Positions 38,261 through 49,482 of a DNA stretch of 64,000 nt are shown here, piece by piece. Position 1 is the stretch's first letter, and the number at the start of each line of letters is the position of its first letter. The notes beneath the pieces were generated by a model that was not told where the DNA came from, did not search any database, and worked only from the letters and a program-made list of their open reading frames with translations. Made by a program: the position numbers and the translations under genes. This DNA is from Prosthecomicrobium pneumaticum (GTDB taxonomy: Bacteria; Pseudomonadota; Alphaproteobacteria; Rhizobiales; Kaistiaceae): positions 449,690 through 513,689 of the forward strand of contig NZ_JACHOO010000003.1 in assembly GCF_014199915.1 (NCBI RefSeq), written 5' to 3'.

Positions 38261-38539
38261 TCAGCCGAACAGCCGGTCGCCCTGCTCGTCGATGATCTGT
38301 TTTCCCTTCTCGATGGCGAAGTTCTCGGCGTCCTCGCGGGTGCCGTGGCGGTCGGCGCGGATGAAGCGGTGCACCTTCGGCTCGCCGCCGATCTCCTTCT
38401 CGATCACGCCGGCGGTCTGGAACTGGTTGCCCGAAGGGAAGGGGTCGGGGCGGATGCTGAAACCCTTGTATTCGACCGCCGCGGCCTGTTTCGCCGCCCC
38501 GCCGCCACCGCCACCGAACAGTCTCTTCAGAAAGGACAC
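38261..38539 (-). CDS. HlyU-family (PF10115) small protein
   Basis: A 92-residue protein of the family named for Vibrio HlyU (PF10115), with the usual opening SFLKRLFGGGG, a KGFSIRPDPFPSGNQFQTAG core, and a C-terminal KGKQIIDEQGDRLF helix. The start is GTG at 38539 with GAGGTGG upstream; a longer form to 38572 starts in less likely sequence. Despite the name, members in alphaproteobacteria have no shown DNA-binding role. It lies between cspA and mbfA on the same strand. Confidence 0.85.
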   Translation of the reverse strand: MSFLKRLFGGGGGGAAKQAAAVEYKGFSIRPDPFPSGNQFQTAGVIEKEIGGEPKVHRFIRADRHGTREDAENFAIEKGKQIIDEQGDRLFG

Positions 38540-38609
38540 CGTCGCCACCTCGTCGATCGTCTGATGCCTCAATCTAGCGTCGCCGATGCGCGTCCGCCAC
38601 CCGAGGCGG

Positions 38610-39587
38610 TCAGCTTCCGCCGATCGCGATGCCGGCGGCGAGCACCAGCGCCCCGCCGAGCACCACCTGGAACACCGCCCGGGCGAACGGCGTCTCCATG
38701 AAGCGGTTCTGGATCCAGGCGATCGCCCACAGTTCGACGAAGACGACGAGGCCGGCGATCGCTGTCGCCGTCCAGAAATGCGGGATCAGATAGGGCAGGG
38801 CGTGGCCGAGGCCGCCGACCGCCGTCATGATGCCCGAGGCGAGGCCCCGCTTCAGCGGCGAGCCGCGGCCGGAGATCACGCCGTCGTCGTGCGCGGCTTC
38901 CGTGAAGCCCATCGAGATGCCGGCGCCGACCGAAGCGGCGAGGCCGACGAGGAAGGTGGTGCCGGGGTCCTGCGTCGCGAAGGCGGTGGCGAAGATCGGG
39001 GCGAGCGTCGACACCGAGCCGTCCATCAGCCCGGCGAGGCCCGGCTGCACCCATGTCAGCACGAATTGCCGGCGCGCCTTCTCGTTCTCGGTCTCGCCCG
39101 CCGCGCCGCCGAGCGCCTGCGCCTCGAGGTCCTTGGCGCGCTGCTCGTGGCCGCGTTCGGCCGCGGCGAGATCACCGAGCAGGCGCCGTGTATCGGGGTC
39201 GGTGCTCGCCTGCGCGGCGCGGGTATAGAAGGCGGCGGCTTCATCCTCCATCCGCTCCGCCTCGGCGCGGATCCGCTCGAGGCCGAGATTCTCGATCAGC
39301 CAGACCGGCCGGCGCGAATAATAGCCGGCGACGTGCTCGCGGCGGACGAGCGGGATGACCTTGCCGAAGCGCCGCTCGAAGGCGTCGATCAGCCGGCGGC
39401 GATGGCCGTCCTCCTCGGCGGCCATGGCGTCGAACACCGCCGCGCTCGCCGGATAGTCCTTGCGCAGCCGCTCGGCATAGTTCGCATAGATCCGGCCGTC
39501 GTCCTCCTCGGAGGAGATGGCGAGCGCGAGGATCTCCGCCTCTGAGAGATCGGAGAAGCGGCGGCGTCCGCCGAAGCCCGGGATCAT
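38610..39587 (-). CDS. mbfA: Membrane-bound ferritin MbfA
   Basis: A 325-residue protein with an N-terminal rubrerythrin/ferritin-like domain (residues 1-165) and a C-terminal CCC1/VIT1-type membrane domain. Diiron-type ligands lie in ISSEEDDGRIYANYAE, AAEEDGHRRRL and AAERGHEQRAK. The membrane part carries LMDGSVSTLAPIFATAF and ASVGAGISMGFTEA, as in VIT1 transporters. MbfA exports iron and protects against iron and peroxide stress; in Agrobacterium and Bradyrhizobium it is repressed by Irr. An Irr-type palindrome lies 11 bases upstream of the start ATG at 39587, which agrees. Confidence 0.93.
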   Translation of the reverse strand: MIPGFGGRRRFSDLSEAEILALAISSEEDDGRIYANYAERLRKDYPASAAVFDAMAAEEDGHRRRLIDAFERRFGKVIPLVRREHVAGYYSRRPVWLIENLGLERIRAEAERMEDEAAAFYTRAAQASTDPDTRRLLGDLAAAERGHEQRAKDLEAQALGGAAGETENEKARRQFVLTWVQPGLAGLMDGSVSTLAPIFATAFATQDPGTTFLVGLAASVGAGISMGFTEAAHDDGVISGRGSPLKRGLASGIMTAVGGLGHALPYLIPHFWTATAIAGLVVFVELWAIAWIQNRFMETPFARAVFQVVLGGALVLAAGIAIGGS

Positions 39588-39597
39588 GGCTCACCTT

Positions 39598-39614
39598 TTT
39601 AGAAAAATTCTAAG
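39598..39614 (-). promoter_or_regulatory. Iron control element (Irr-binding ICE motif)
   Basis: TTTAGAAAAATTCTAAG lies directly upstream of the mbfA ATG. It matches the Irr box form TTTAGAA-N3-TTCTAAA except for the last base (and one preferred spacer base). Such boxes let Irr repress iron-storage or export genes when iron is scarce. Confidence 0.82.
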
Positions 39615-39652
39615 AAGGGAGATAGGCCGCAACGCCGCGACAGGCAAGAGGC

Positions 39653-40063
39653 TCAGCCCGGGGGCGCCGCCGCCGGGCCGTTGTCGTCGTCGTCATCGTC
39701 ATCGGCGTCCTGCTCGTCGCGCAGATGCAGCCGGTGCAACACCCGGTGGAGCACCGGCGCGAAGATCAGCGAGGCGGTGGCGACGACGAGAAGGCCGGAA
39801 TAGATCGCGAAGAGGCCGGCGAACAGCTTCGCCGCCGTGCCTTCGAGCGGGTCGACCGGTCCCATGCCCGACAGGATCATCGCCGCATTGAGGAAGGCGT
39901 CGATCCAGGCGAGGCCGGCGAGGAAGTGATAGCCCGCCATGCCGAAGGCGAGCGACGTGCCGATCAGCGCGAGCGCCAGCCCGACATTCGCCCCGAGGCG
40001 CCGGAAGAACCGCGCCCGGCTGAGGAGCGGCTGATCCCCGTGTTCGTAACCGGCAATCGCCAT
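39653..40063 (-). CDS. Two-helix membrane protein, unknown (ion-channel-like)
   Basis: A 136-residue protein with two to three membrane helices (about residues 24-45, 55-70, 82-104) and a long acidic tail (DEQDADDDDDDDNGPAAAPP). The pore-like middle, AFLNAAMILSGMGPVD, resembles the selectivity region of small ion-channel proteins, but this is a weak likeness. The ATG at 40063 is preferred to an upstream GTG. It lies 12 bases behind DUF2442 on the same strand, so the two are probably co-transcribed. The acid tail may bind divalent cations. Confidence 0.7.
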   Translation of the reverse strand: MAIAGYEHGDQPLLSRARFFRRLGANVGLALALIGTSLAFGMAGYHFLAGLAWIDAFLNAAMILSGMGPVDPLEGTAAKLFAGLFAIYSGLLVVATASLIFAPVLHRVLHRLHLRDEQDADDDDDDDNGPAAAPPG

Positions 40064-40075
40064 GACCACACCGCG

Positions 40076-40348
40076 CTATGCGGCGGCCGGACGGAGCAGG
40101 CCCAACGCCTTCATCGCGTCATGAAGCCAGATCGCATCGACGTCGAAACCGTTCGGCCAGGATGGCGCGCCATAGTCGAGATACACCCGGGCGAAGAACG
40201 CGGCGTCACGGAGCGGCTCGACCATCGGCCCCTCCTCGCCGACGATATCGGCGAAGTCGTGCACGCCCTCGCTGCCGTTCGAGAAGACGACGTGCAGAAG
40301 GTGATCGCCGACCGCTTCCGCCTTCACGACCTTGATCATCTCGATCAT
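40076..40348 (-). CDS. DUF2442 protein
   Basis: A 90-residue protein with the DUF2442 layout: [20 protein letters not shown], then [20 protein letters not shown] and [16 protein letters not shown]. Elsewhere DUF2442 genes often sit next to a DUF4160 gene, and the pair is thought to act as a toxin-antitoxin set; no such partner is here. It lies 75 bases after rpoD on the same strand, separated by a large inverted repeat. Confidence 0.87.
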   Translation of the reverse strand: MIEMIKVVKAEAVGDHLLHVVFSNGSEGVHDFADIVGEEGPMVEPLRDAAFFARVYLDYGAPSWPNGFDVDAIWLHDAMKALGLLRPAAA

Positions 40349-40370
40349 CCGGCATCCACCCCGGCGTCCG

Positions 40371-40411
40371 GACCGCGATGCCCCAGCGAAGAAATCGTCG
40401 GCATCGCGGTC
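40371..40411 (-). terminator. Inverted repeat after rpoD
   Basis: A perfect 12-bp repeat (GACCGCGATGCC at 40371-40382 and its complement at 40400-40411, 17-base loop) directly follows the rpoD stop. No T-tract follows on either side, so it may be an mRNA-stabilising hairpin or a Rho-type end rather than a classic terminator. Confidence 0.6.
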
Positions 40412-40423
40412 GGTCCCGTGCGC

Positions 40424-42409
<1,986 letters not shown>

Positions 42410-42581
42410 AAAGTTCTCCGATATGGCCGGCCGAAGCGCGTCGCCTCGTCTCCAGCCGCCCCTTGTCGTCCCCGCGCCTCGACCCGAAGCGCTCATGCAG
42501 TTTCGGGACCGGAAGGCCTTCGCCATCCCGTCCCGACAGATCGCCAAACTCTCTTAAGCGCCGATTAACCGTCTGCCGGCC

Positions 42582-44528
42582 TCACATCGTACGCTGCCGT
42601 CGGCCCGAGCTCTCCCCGAAGCCTTCGATCAGAGCCTCGGTTCCGTCGCTGCGCGCCAACTGGTTTCGAATGTCGATCAACGATGCGAAGTTCGCTTCAC
42701 TCGGATCGGCGGCAAGGGCGGTCTCCGCTTCCTTGAGGTCCTTATGTAACGTTCGCGCCTTGCTATGCAAGGTGAGCGCCTGAATCCAGCCGTCCTCCGC
42801 ATCGCGGTCCGCCGCCTCTGCCGCCGCCTGCCAGGCCCCTGCGCGTTCGATCTGCGCGTCGAGCCGGGAGACGAGGCCGGAGAGCGGCCCGCGTGCGATC
42901 CGCGAGCGCAGCGTCGCGGCGCCGATCTGCGGGTCTTCCGCGGCAATCTCTAAAATTTGCCCGCGAAGCGAGTCAAGCTCGCGATTCGTCAGCTCGAGCG
43001 CGGCGAAGGCGTCGAGATGCGCGGCCAGCAGCGCCGGGTGGTTGAGGAGCGTCGCGACGAGCACCGCCTCGCGCAGCGGCACCGCGGCCGGACCGGCGAT
43101 CAGCGTCGACCGGCGCAGGCTCTCCGAAACGGCGAGCGGCGGCGGCCTTCCGCCCCGCGCGCCGCCGCGGCCCTGCGCCGTGCCGCGCTCCGGCCGGCCG
43201 CCCGAACGACCGGCCTTCGCAGCACCGCCGAAGCCCGAGCCGCCGAACCCGAAAAACTCCCGCACCCGCTCGCGCAGCGCCTGATCGTAATGGCGGCGTA
43301 CCGCCTCGTCGCGGATCTGCCGCGCCGCCTCCTTGAGGCGCGCCTCGAGCGCGGCGCGCCGTTCCGGCGTCTCGAAGGCGCCGCCTTCGGTCTCGCGCAT
43401 CCAGATCATCTCGACGAGCGGCCGGGCGGAGGCGAGCACCTGCGCCATCGCCTCGCGGCCCTGCTCGCGGACGAGATCGTCGGGGTCCTTGCCCTCCGGC
43501 AGCACCGCGAAGCGGACGCTGCGGCCGGGCGCGAGGCCGGGGAGGGCGAGTTCGACCGCCCGGAAGGCGGCCCGCATGCCCGCCTTGTCACCGTCGAAAC
43601 AGAGGATCGGCTCTTCGGCCATCCGCCACAGGAGGTCGAGCTGGCGTTCGGTCAGCGCCGTGCCGAGCGGCGCGACCGCATGCTCGAAGCCGGCGGCGAC
43701 GAGCGCGATGACGTCGACATAGCCTTCGACCGCGATCACCGTGCCCTTTTCGCGGGCGGCCTTGCGCGCCTCGGCACCATTGTAGAGCAGCGACCCCTTC
43801 GAGAAGAGCGGCGTCTCGGGCGAGTTCAGATACTTCGCCGGCACGTCGCCCGCCATCGCCCGGCCGCCGAAAGCGACGATACGGCCACGGAAATCGGTGA
43901 TCGGGAAGATCACGCGGTCGCGGAAGCGGTCGAAGGAGACCGGCACGTCCGGTCCGGCGACGAGCAGACCGGCGGCGACCATCTCGTCATGGCCGACGCC
44001 CTTGCCGGCGAGATGCTCCTTGAGCGCATTGCGGGCGGAGGGCGCATAGCCGAGCCGGAAGCGGCGCTGCGTCTCCGGCGCGATCGCCCTTCGGGCGAGA
44101 TAGCCGCGCGCCGCCGCTCCGTCGCGGCTCTGCAGCGTCGCCTCGTAGAAGCGGGTGGCGAGCTCCATCACGTCGTGGAGCGAGGCGCGCTTCTTCTCCT
44201 CCGCCTCGGCCCGCTCGTCGCGGGCCGGCATGGCGAGGCCCGCCTCGGAGGCGAGCAGCTCGACGGCCTCCGGGAAGGAGAGACCCTCCTTCTCGGTCAG
44301 GAAGCGGAAATGGTCGCCCGTCACGCCGCAGCCGAAGCAGTGATAGATGCCGCGCCGGTCGTCGCAGTGGAAGCTCGGCGACTTTTCCTGGTGGAACGGG
44401 CAGCAGGCCCAGAAATCGCCCTTCGCCGCCTGGGTCTTCCGCCGGTCCCAGGTCACGCGCCGGCCGACCACCTGCGAGATGGGAATGCGGGCACGGATTT
44501 CGTCGAGAAAGGCCGGAGCGAAACGCAT
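42582..44528 (-). CDS. dnaG: DNA primase DnaG
   Basis: A 648-residue primase that makes RNA primers for replication. The N-terminal zinc-binding domain has CPFHQEKSPSFH and CFGCGVTGDHF (C-H-C-C, about residues 42-72). The TOPRIM core shows VIAVEGYVDVIALVAAGF and ILCFDGDKAGMRAAF. A Gly/Arg-rich linker (about 430-460) precedes the C-terminal helicase-binding domain. It is transcribed into rpoD, as in most bacteria. Confidence 0.96.
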   Translation of the reverse strand: MRFAPAFLDEIRARIPISQVVGRRVTWDRRKTQAAKGDFWACCPFHQEKSPSFHCDDRRGIYHCFGCGVTGDHFRFLTEKEGLSFPEAVELLASEAGLAMPARDERAEAEEKKRASLHDVMELATRFYEATLQSRDGAAARGYLARRAIAPETQRRFRLGYAPSARNALKEHLAGKGVGHDEMVAAGLLVAGPDVPVSFDRFRDRVIFPITDFRGRIVAFGGRAMAGDVPAKYLNSPETPLFSKGSLLYNGAEARKAAREKGTVIAVEGYVDVIALVAAGFEHAVAPLGTALTERQLDLLWRMAEEPILCFDGDKAGMRAAFRAVELALPGLAPGRSVRFAVLPEGKDPDDLVREQGREAMAQVLASARPLVEMIWMRETEGGAFETPERRAALEARLKEAARQIRDEAVRRHYDQALRERVREFFGFGGSGFGGAAKAGRSGGRPERGTAQGRGGARGGRPPPLAVSESLRRSTLIAGPAAVPLREAVLVATLLNHPALLAAHLDAFAALELTNRELDSLRGQILEIAAEDPQIGAATLRSRIARGPLSGLVSRLDAQIERAGAWQAAAEAADRDAEDGWIQALTLHSKARTLHKDLKEAETALAADPSEANFASLIDIRNQLARSDGTEALIEGFGESSGRRQRTM

Positions 44529-44668
44529 CCCCTCTATGTAGCGGAGCGGGGCCGCCGCAGACAGGGGACGCGATGTCCGTCCCCTCTTTCCACACCTCGC
44601 TTTTCCACACGGGCCGGAACCGCCTTCGCCGCCCGGCCATTGACCGGCGCGAACAGAAGGAGACCCCG

Positions 44669-45172
44669 ATGATGGAAAACGCCGAGGACGGCCGCGCCAA
44701 GGTCAAGGAGATCCTCGACGACGCCGGCTTCGTGATGCTGGCGACGCGATCCGCGGACGGCCGCTATCACGCCCGGCCGATGGCGGTGGCCGCCTGCGAT
44801 GAAGACGGCGTGCTGTGGTTCCTCACCGACAGGCGCTCGATCAAGGCCGACGAGCTCGCCCGCGATTCCGAAGTCCTCGTCACCGTGGCCGACGAGAGCC
44901 ACGACAATTATCTGTCGCTCGGCGGCACCGCGTCGCTTCAGACCGACCGGCCGACCATCGACCGGCTGTGGTCGGAGCCGGCCCGCGCCTGGTTCCCCAA
45001 CGGCAAGGACGATCCCGGCATCGCGGCGCTCAGGATCGACATCGACATCGCCGAGTATTGGGACGTGTCGTCCTCGACCCTCGTCCAGCTCTACGGCTAC
45101 GCGAAAGCGGTGATCACCGGCGAGCGCGCCCACACCGGCGAGGCGAGCGACAACGCCACCGTGCGGTTCTGA
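44669..45172 (+). CDS. Pyridoxamine 5'-phosphate oxidase family (general stress protein 26-like)
   Basis: A 167-residue flavin-binding split-barrel protein. Opening segments GFVMLATRSADGRYHARPMA and GVLWFLTDRRSIKADELARD match the PPOX/Gsp26-like family; LRIDIDIAEYWDV is the C-terminal core. The ATG at 44669 has AGAAGGAGA seven bases upstream and is preferred to the next ATG three bases later. These proteins bind FMN or F420 and are linked to general stress, not to vitamin B6 synthesis. The repeat array begins right after the stop. Confidence 0.87.
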   Translation: MMENAEDGRAKVKEILDDAGFVMLATRSADGRYHARPMAVAACDEDGVLWFLTDRRSIKADELARDSEVLVTVADESHDNYLSLGGTASLQTDRPTIDRLWSEPARAWFPNGKDDPGIAALRIDIDIAEYWDVSSSTLVQLYGYAKAVITGERAHTGEASDNATVRF

Positions 45173-45179
45173 CGCGGCC

Positions 45180-47558
45180 GGCAAGCGGAAGAGCCGTTAC
45201 CCCGCCAGGGGCGGTTCCCCTCCCCGGAGCGGTTACCCCCCCTTGTGGGGCAGGGCAGGGCAGGGCGGGGGGTGACCGTCCGTTCCCTCGGCTGCCCTTC
45301 GGGGTCTTACCGAACCAGCCCCTCCGCCCGTCATGCCGGCCTCCGTGCCGGCATCCATAATCGTGCCGTTCGATGCTCCGGGGCCGTCCTCCCCCCGTCG
45401 TTGCCGTGCAGGCGGGAATCCCTGCAACAGCGGAAGGCCCGGCGTGATGGATCCTCGCCTTCGCGAGGATGACGGGTGGAAAGGGTACGCCGGATGGTCC
45501 GGGCCTCCGGCTCCGCCCCGGATGAGGGATGTACGGGATGGTGACGGCGCGCCCTCTCGCCCGACGTCACGATTATGGACCCCGGCACGGAGGCCGGGGT
45601 GACGGGTGCTCTGGGGCGGCGACGGCGCTCTGCGTCTTGAAGGGGCCTGCCACTGCGGTCCGTTCTCGCGCTCCTCGACCTTCCCGCTCTGCGAACGGCG
45701 CCCCCCACCCGTCATGCCGGCCTCCGTGCCGGCATCCATAATCGTGACCGCCGGTGCTCCGGGGCCGTCCTCCCCACTCCGTCATTCCGGCGAAGGCGGG
45801 AATCCATGCAACACAGGACGGTCCGGCGTGATGGATCCTCGCCTTCGCGACGATGACCGGGGAGGGTACGCGGGATGGGTCCCGTGGCCGTGCTCCGCGC
45901 GCCCCGGATGAGGGATGTGCGGGATGGTGACGGCGCGCCCTCTCGCCCCGCGTCCCGATTATGGACCCCGGCACGGAGGCCGGGGTGACGGGTGCTTTGG
46001 GGCGGCGACGGCGCTATGCGTCTTGAAGGGGCCTGCCACTGCGGTCCGTTCTCGCGCTCCTCGACCTTCCCGCTCTGCGAACGGCGCCCCCCACCCGTCA
46101 TGCCGGCCTCCGTGCCGGCATCCATAATCGTGCCGTTCGGTGCTCCGGGGCCGTCCTCCCCCGTCATTCCCGCGGAGGCGGGAATCCATGCAACAGCGGA
46201 CGGCCCGGCGTGATGGATCCTCGCCTTCGCGGGGATGACGAGTGGAGAGGGTACGCGGGATGGGTCCCGTGTCCGTGCTCCGCGCACCCCGGATGAGGGA
46301 TGTGCGGGATGGTGACGGCGCGCCCTCTCGCCCCGCGTCCCGATTATGGACCCCGGCACGGAGGCCGGGGTGACGGGTGCTTTGGGGCGGCGACGGCGCT
46401 CTGCGTCTTGAAGGGGCCTGCCACTGCGGTCCGTTCTCGCGCTCCTCGACCTTCCCGCTCTGCGAACGGCGCCCCCCACCCGTCATGCCGGCCTCCGTGC
46501 CGGCATCCATAATCGTGACCGCCGGTGCTCCGGGGCCCGTCCTCCCCACTCCGTCATTCCGGCGAAGGCGGGAATCCATGCAACACAGGACGGTCCGGCG
46601 TGATGGATCCTCGCCTTCGCGAGGATGACGGGTGGAGAGGGTACGCGGGATGGAACCCGTGTCCGTGCTCCGCGCACCCCGGATGAGGGATGTGCGGGAT
46701 GGTGACGGCGCGCCCTCTCGCCCGGCGTCACGATTATGGACCCCGGCACGGAGGCCGGGGTGACGGGTGCTTTGGGGCGGCGACGGTGCTCTCGGGCTGA
46801 GACGGTCCGGCGGCCCTCTCCCTGTGCGCTCCCCGCCAGCCCTTCGATCACCCCCTCCACCGTCATGCCGGCCTCCGTGCCGGCATCCATAATCGTGCCG
46901 TTCGATGCTCCGGGGCCGTCCTCCCCCCGTCATTCCCCCGCAGGCGGGAATCCCTGCAACAGCGGACGGTCCGGCGTGATGGGTCCTCGCCTTCGCGAGG
47001 ATGACGAGTGGAGAGGCCCCGCCCCGGATGAGGGATGTGCGGGATGGTGACGGCGCGCCCTCTCGCCCGGCGTCACGATTATGGACCCCGGCACGGAGGC
47101 CGGGGTGACGGGTGCTCTGGTGGCGACGGTGCTCTCGGGCTCAGGCGGTCCGGCGGCCCTCTCCCCGTGCGCTCCCCGCCAGCCCTTCGAACACCCCCCC
47201 CCACCCGTCATGCCGGCCTCCGTGCCGGCATCCATAATCGTGGGGGCCGGTGCTCCGGGGCCGTCCTCCCCACTCCGTCATTCCCGCGAAGGCGGGAATC
47301 CATGCAACAGAGGACGGTCCGGCGTGATGGATCCTCGCCTTCGCGAGGATGACGGGGGAGAGGGTACGCCGGATGGTCCGGGCCTCCGGCTCCGCCCCGG
47401 ATGAGGGATGTGCGGGATGGTGACGGCGCGCCCTCTCGCCCGGCGGCCCGATTATGGACCCAGGCACGGAGGCCGGGGTGACGGGTGTTCGGGGAAGGAG
47501 GGCCTTCGGCGTCATCACCCCCCCACAAGGGGGGAGGGAGCCTGCCGCTCCTGACGCC
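45180..47558 (+). repeat. Array of composite palindromic repeats (six units)
   Basis: The 2.4 kb between the flavin-binding protein and YqeY genes holds no convincing gene. The motif GATTATGGA at 45571, 45957, 46342, 46732, 47077 and 47450 marks a unit repeated six times, with spacings of 386, 385, 390, 345 and 373 bases. Units 1-3 (about 45190-46640) share long stretches of near-identical sequence, including TGCGAACGGCG at 45690, 46076 and 46461. Units 4-6 carry a different middle part. Each unit holds several hairpins of one family. All open frames here run through repeats in both strands and are rejected. Confidence 0.9.
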
Positions 47559-48008
47559 TTATGCGAGCTTCGCCCGCACGAGGCCGCTCGCCTTCGAGAA
47601 GTCGAGCTGGCCGGCATGGCGCTCCTTGAGGAGGGCCATCACCTTGCCCATGTCCTTGAGGCCGGCCGCGCCGCTGTCGGCGACCGCCTTGTCGATCGCC
47701 GCGGCGACCGCCGCCTCGTCGAGCTGCTGCGGCAGATAGGTGCGGATGACGGCGATCTCGGCGCGCTCCTTGGCGGCGAGTTCGGGGCGGCCGCCCTCGT
47801 CGTAGAGGCGCGCGGATTCCTCGCGCTGCTTGATCATCCTGGCGAGCAAGTCGACGAGTTCGCCCTCGGTCGCCCGCTCCGTGCCGGCGCCGCGGGCGAG
47901 AATGTCGCGATCCTTGATCGCCGCGGCGACGAGGCGCAGCGTCGCCGTGCGCTCCTTGTCGCGGGCGAGCGTGGCCGTCCTGAGATCGGCGGTGATCGTG
48001 TCGCGCAT
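47559..48008 (-). CDS. GatB/YqeY domain protein
   Basis: A 149-residue protein of the YqeY family, homologous to the C-terminal helical domain of the GatB amidotransferase subunit. It shows RDTITADLRTATLARDKERT near the N terminus, DLLARMIKQREESARLYDEG, and YLPQQLDEAAVAAAIDKAVA. It is usually free-standing, possibly binding tRNA, with an unsettled role. ATG at 48008. It is divergent from carA, and the repeat array starts at its stop. Confidence 0.93.
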   Translation of the reverse strand: MRDTITADLRTATLARDKERTATLRLVAAAIKDRDILARGAGTERATEGELVDLLARMIKQREESARLYDEGGRPELAAKERAEIAVIRTYLPQQLDEAAVAAAIDKAVADSGAAGLKDMGKVMALLKERHAGQLDFSKASGLVRAKLA

Positions 48009-48116
48009 CGTTCGACCCTCCTGGTCATCGCATCGCGGGATGGCATCATGGGATGAGGCGGCCTCACATGGCGCGTGATCGGCCGCGGTGCAAGCGCCCG
48101 CACGGTGTCGCCCGCG

Positions 48117-48145
48117 TTGACGCGCCGGGTCTCCTCCACTATCTC
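48117..48145 (+). promoter_or_regulatory. Probable carA promoter
   Basis: TTGACG (48117-48122) and TATCTC (48140-48145) are 17 bases apart, about 95 bases upstream of the carA ATG. Spacing and -35 are close to consensus. The intervening leader might carry regulation, but none is recognised. Confidence 0.5.
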
Positions 48146-48239
48146 CCCCTCACCAGCGGGCGTGTGCGGGTTTGGGGCGGTGGATCGGAGAACGATCCGC
48201 CGCGTTTCGTGTGCGGACCGCGGATCGAAGGAGAACCCG

Positions 48240-49463
48240 ATGATCGAGATCGCCACCGATGCCTTCGGCGAGGATGTCTGGGCCGAGCCCGTCGCGACGG
48301 CGCTGCTCGTACTCGCGGACGGAACGATCGTCGAGGGCCGAGGCATCGGCGCCACCGGCACCGCGGTCGGCGAGGTCTGCTTCAACACCGCGATGACCGG
48401 CTATCAGGAAATCCTCACCGATCCTTCCTATGCCGGCCAGATCATCACCTTCACCTTCCCGCACATCGGCAATGTCGGCGCCAATGACGAGGACATCGAG
48501 ACCGTCAACATGGCCTCGTCCTCCGGCGTGCGCGGCGTGGTGCTGCGGGTCGACCCGACCGATCCGTCGAACTGGCGCTCGCTCAAGCATCTCGACGCCT
48601 GGCTGAAGGCGCGCGGCATCATCGGCATCGCCGGCATCGATACCCGCGCGCTGACCGCCCGCATCCGCGAGCAGGGCATGCCGAACGCCGTCATCGCCCA
48701 TGACGGCGCCGGCCGCTTCGACCGTGCCGCGCTCGCCGCCGAGGCGAAGGCCTGGCCGGGGCTCGAGGGCATGGACCTCGCGAAGGACGTGACGAGCGGC
48801 CAGAGCTTCACCTGGGACGAGACCTCCTGGACGCTCGGCTCCGGCTATGGCCGGCAGGAGGCGCCGGTCTTCAACGTCGTCGCGCTCGATTACGGCATCA
48901 AGCGCAACATCCTGCGGCTGCTCGCCGATGCCGGCTGCCGCGTCACCGTCCTGCCGGCGACCGCGACCGGCGAGGACATCCTCGCCCATGCGCCCGACGG
49001 CGTGTTCCTGTCGAACGGCCCGGGGGACCCGGCGGCGACGGGCGCCTATGCCGTGCCGGCGATCCGCGACGTGATCGCCGCCGACCTGCCGGTGTTCGGC
49101 ATCTGCCTCGGCCACCAGATGCTCGCCATCGCGCTCGGCGGCGAGACGAAGAAGATGCATCAGGGCCATCACGGCGCGAACCATCCGGTGAAGGACTTCA
49201 CCACCGGCAAGGTCGAGATCACCTCGATGAATCACGGCTTCGCGGTCGACACCGCGACCCTGCCGGATAGCGTCGAGGAGACCCATGTCTCGCTGTTCGA
49301 CGGCTCGAACTGCGGCATCCGGGTCAAGGACAGGCCGATCTTCTCGGTGCAATACCACCCCGAGGCCTCGCCCGGCCCGCGCGACAGCCATTATCTCTTC
49401 ACCCGCTTCGTCAATGCGATGCGGGCGCGCCGCGGCGAGCCGCCTCTGCCGGAGCGGGGCTGA
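48240..49463 (+). CDS. carA: Carbamoyl-phosphate synthase small chain
   Basis: A 407-residue glutamine amidotransferase subunit that supplies ammonia to CarB. The N-terminal domain has VGEVCFNTAMTGYQEILTDP; the class I GATase part has SNGPGDPAATG, FGICLGHQMLAIALGG (nucleophile Cys), and VQYHPEASPGP (His-Glu). Start ATG 48240 has GAAGGAGA upstream. A promoter-like sequence lies at 48117-48145. carB is 14 kb away on the other strand, so the two subunits are made from separate transcripts. Confidence 0.96.
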   Translation: MIEIATDAFGEDVWAEPVATALLVLADGTIVEGRGIGATGTAVGEVCFNTAMTGYQEILTDPSYAGQIITFTFPHIGNVGANDEDIETVNMASSSGVRGVVLRVDPTDPSNWRSLKHLDAWLKARGIIGIAGIDTRALTARIREQGMPNAVIAHDGAGRFDRAALAAEAKAWPGLEGMDLAKDVTSGQSFTWDETSWTLGSGYGRQEAPVFNVVALDYGIKRNILRLLADAGCRVTVLPATATGEDILAHAPDGVFLSNGPGDPAATGAYAVPAIRDVIAADLPVFGICLGHQMLAIALGGETKKMHQGHHGANHPVKDFTTGKVEITSMNHGFAVDTATLPDSVEETHVSLFDGSNCGIRVKDRPIFSVQYHPEASPGPRDSHYLFTRFVNAMRARRGEPPLPERG

Positions 49464-49482
49464 GCGGGACGGGGCCGCGCCG

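Noticed and set aside
40076-40348. DUF2442 as half of a toxin-antitoxin pair
   Set aside because: No DUF4160 or other partner gene is adjacent; the neighbour is a membrane protein.
45245-47500. Many overlapping open frames in both strands
   Set aside because: They repeat with the ~385-bp units, run in all frames and have no domain; they are products of GC-rich repeats.
45180-47558. CRISPR array
   Set aside because: Repeats are several hundred bases long and palindromic, without short unique spacers, and no cas gene is near.
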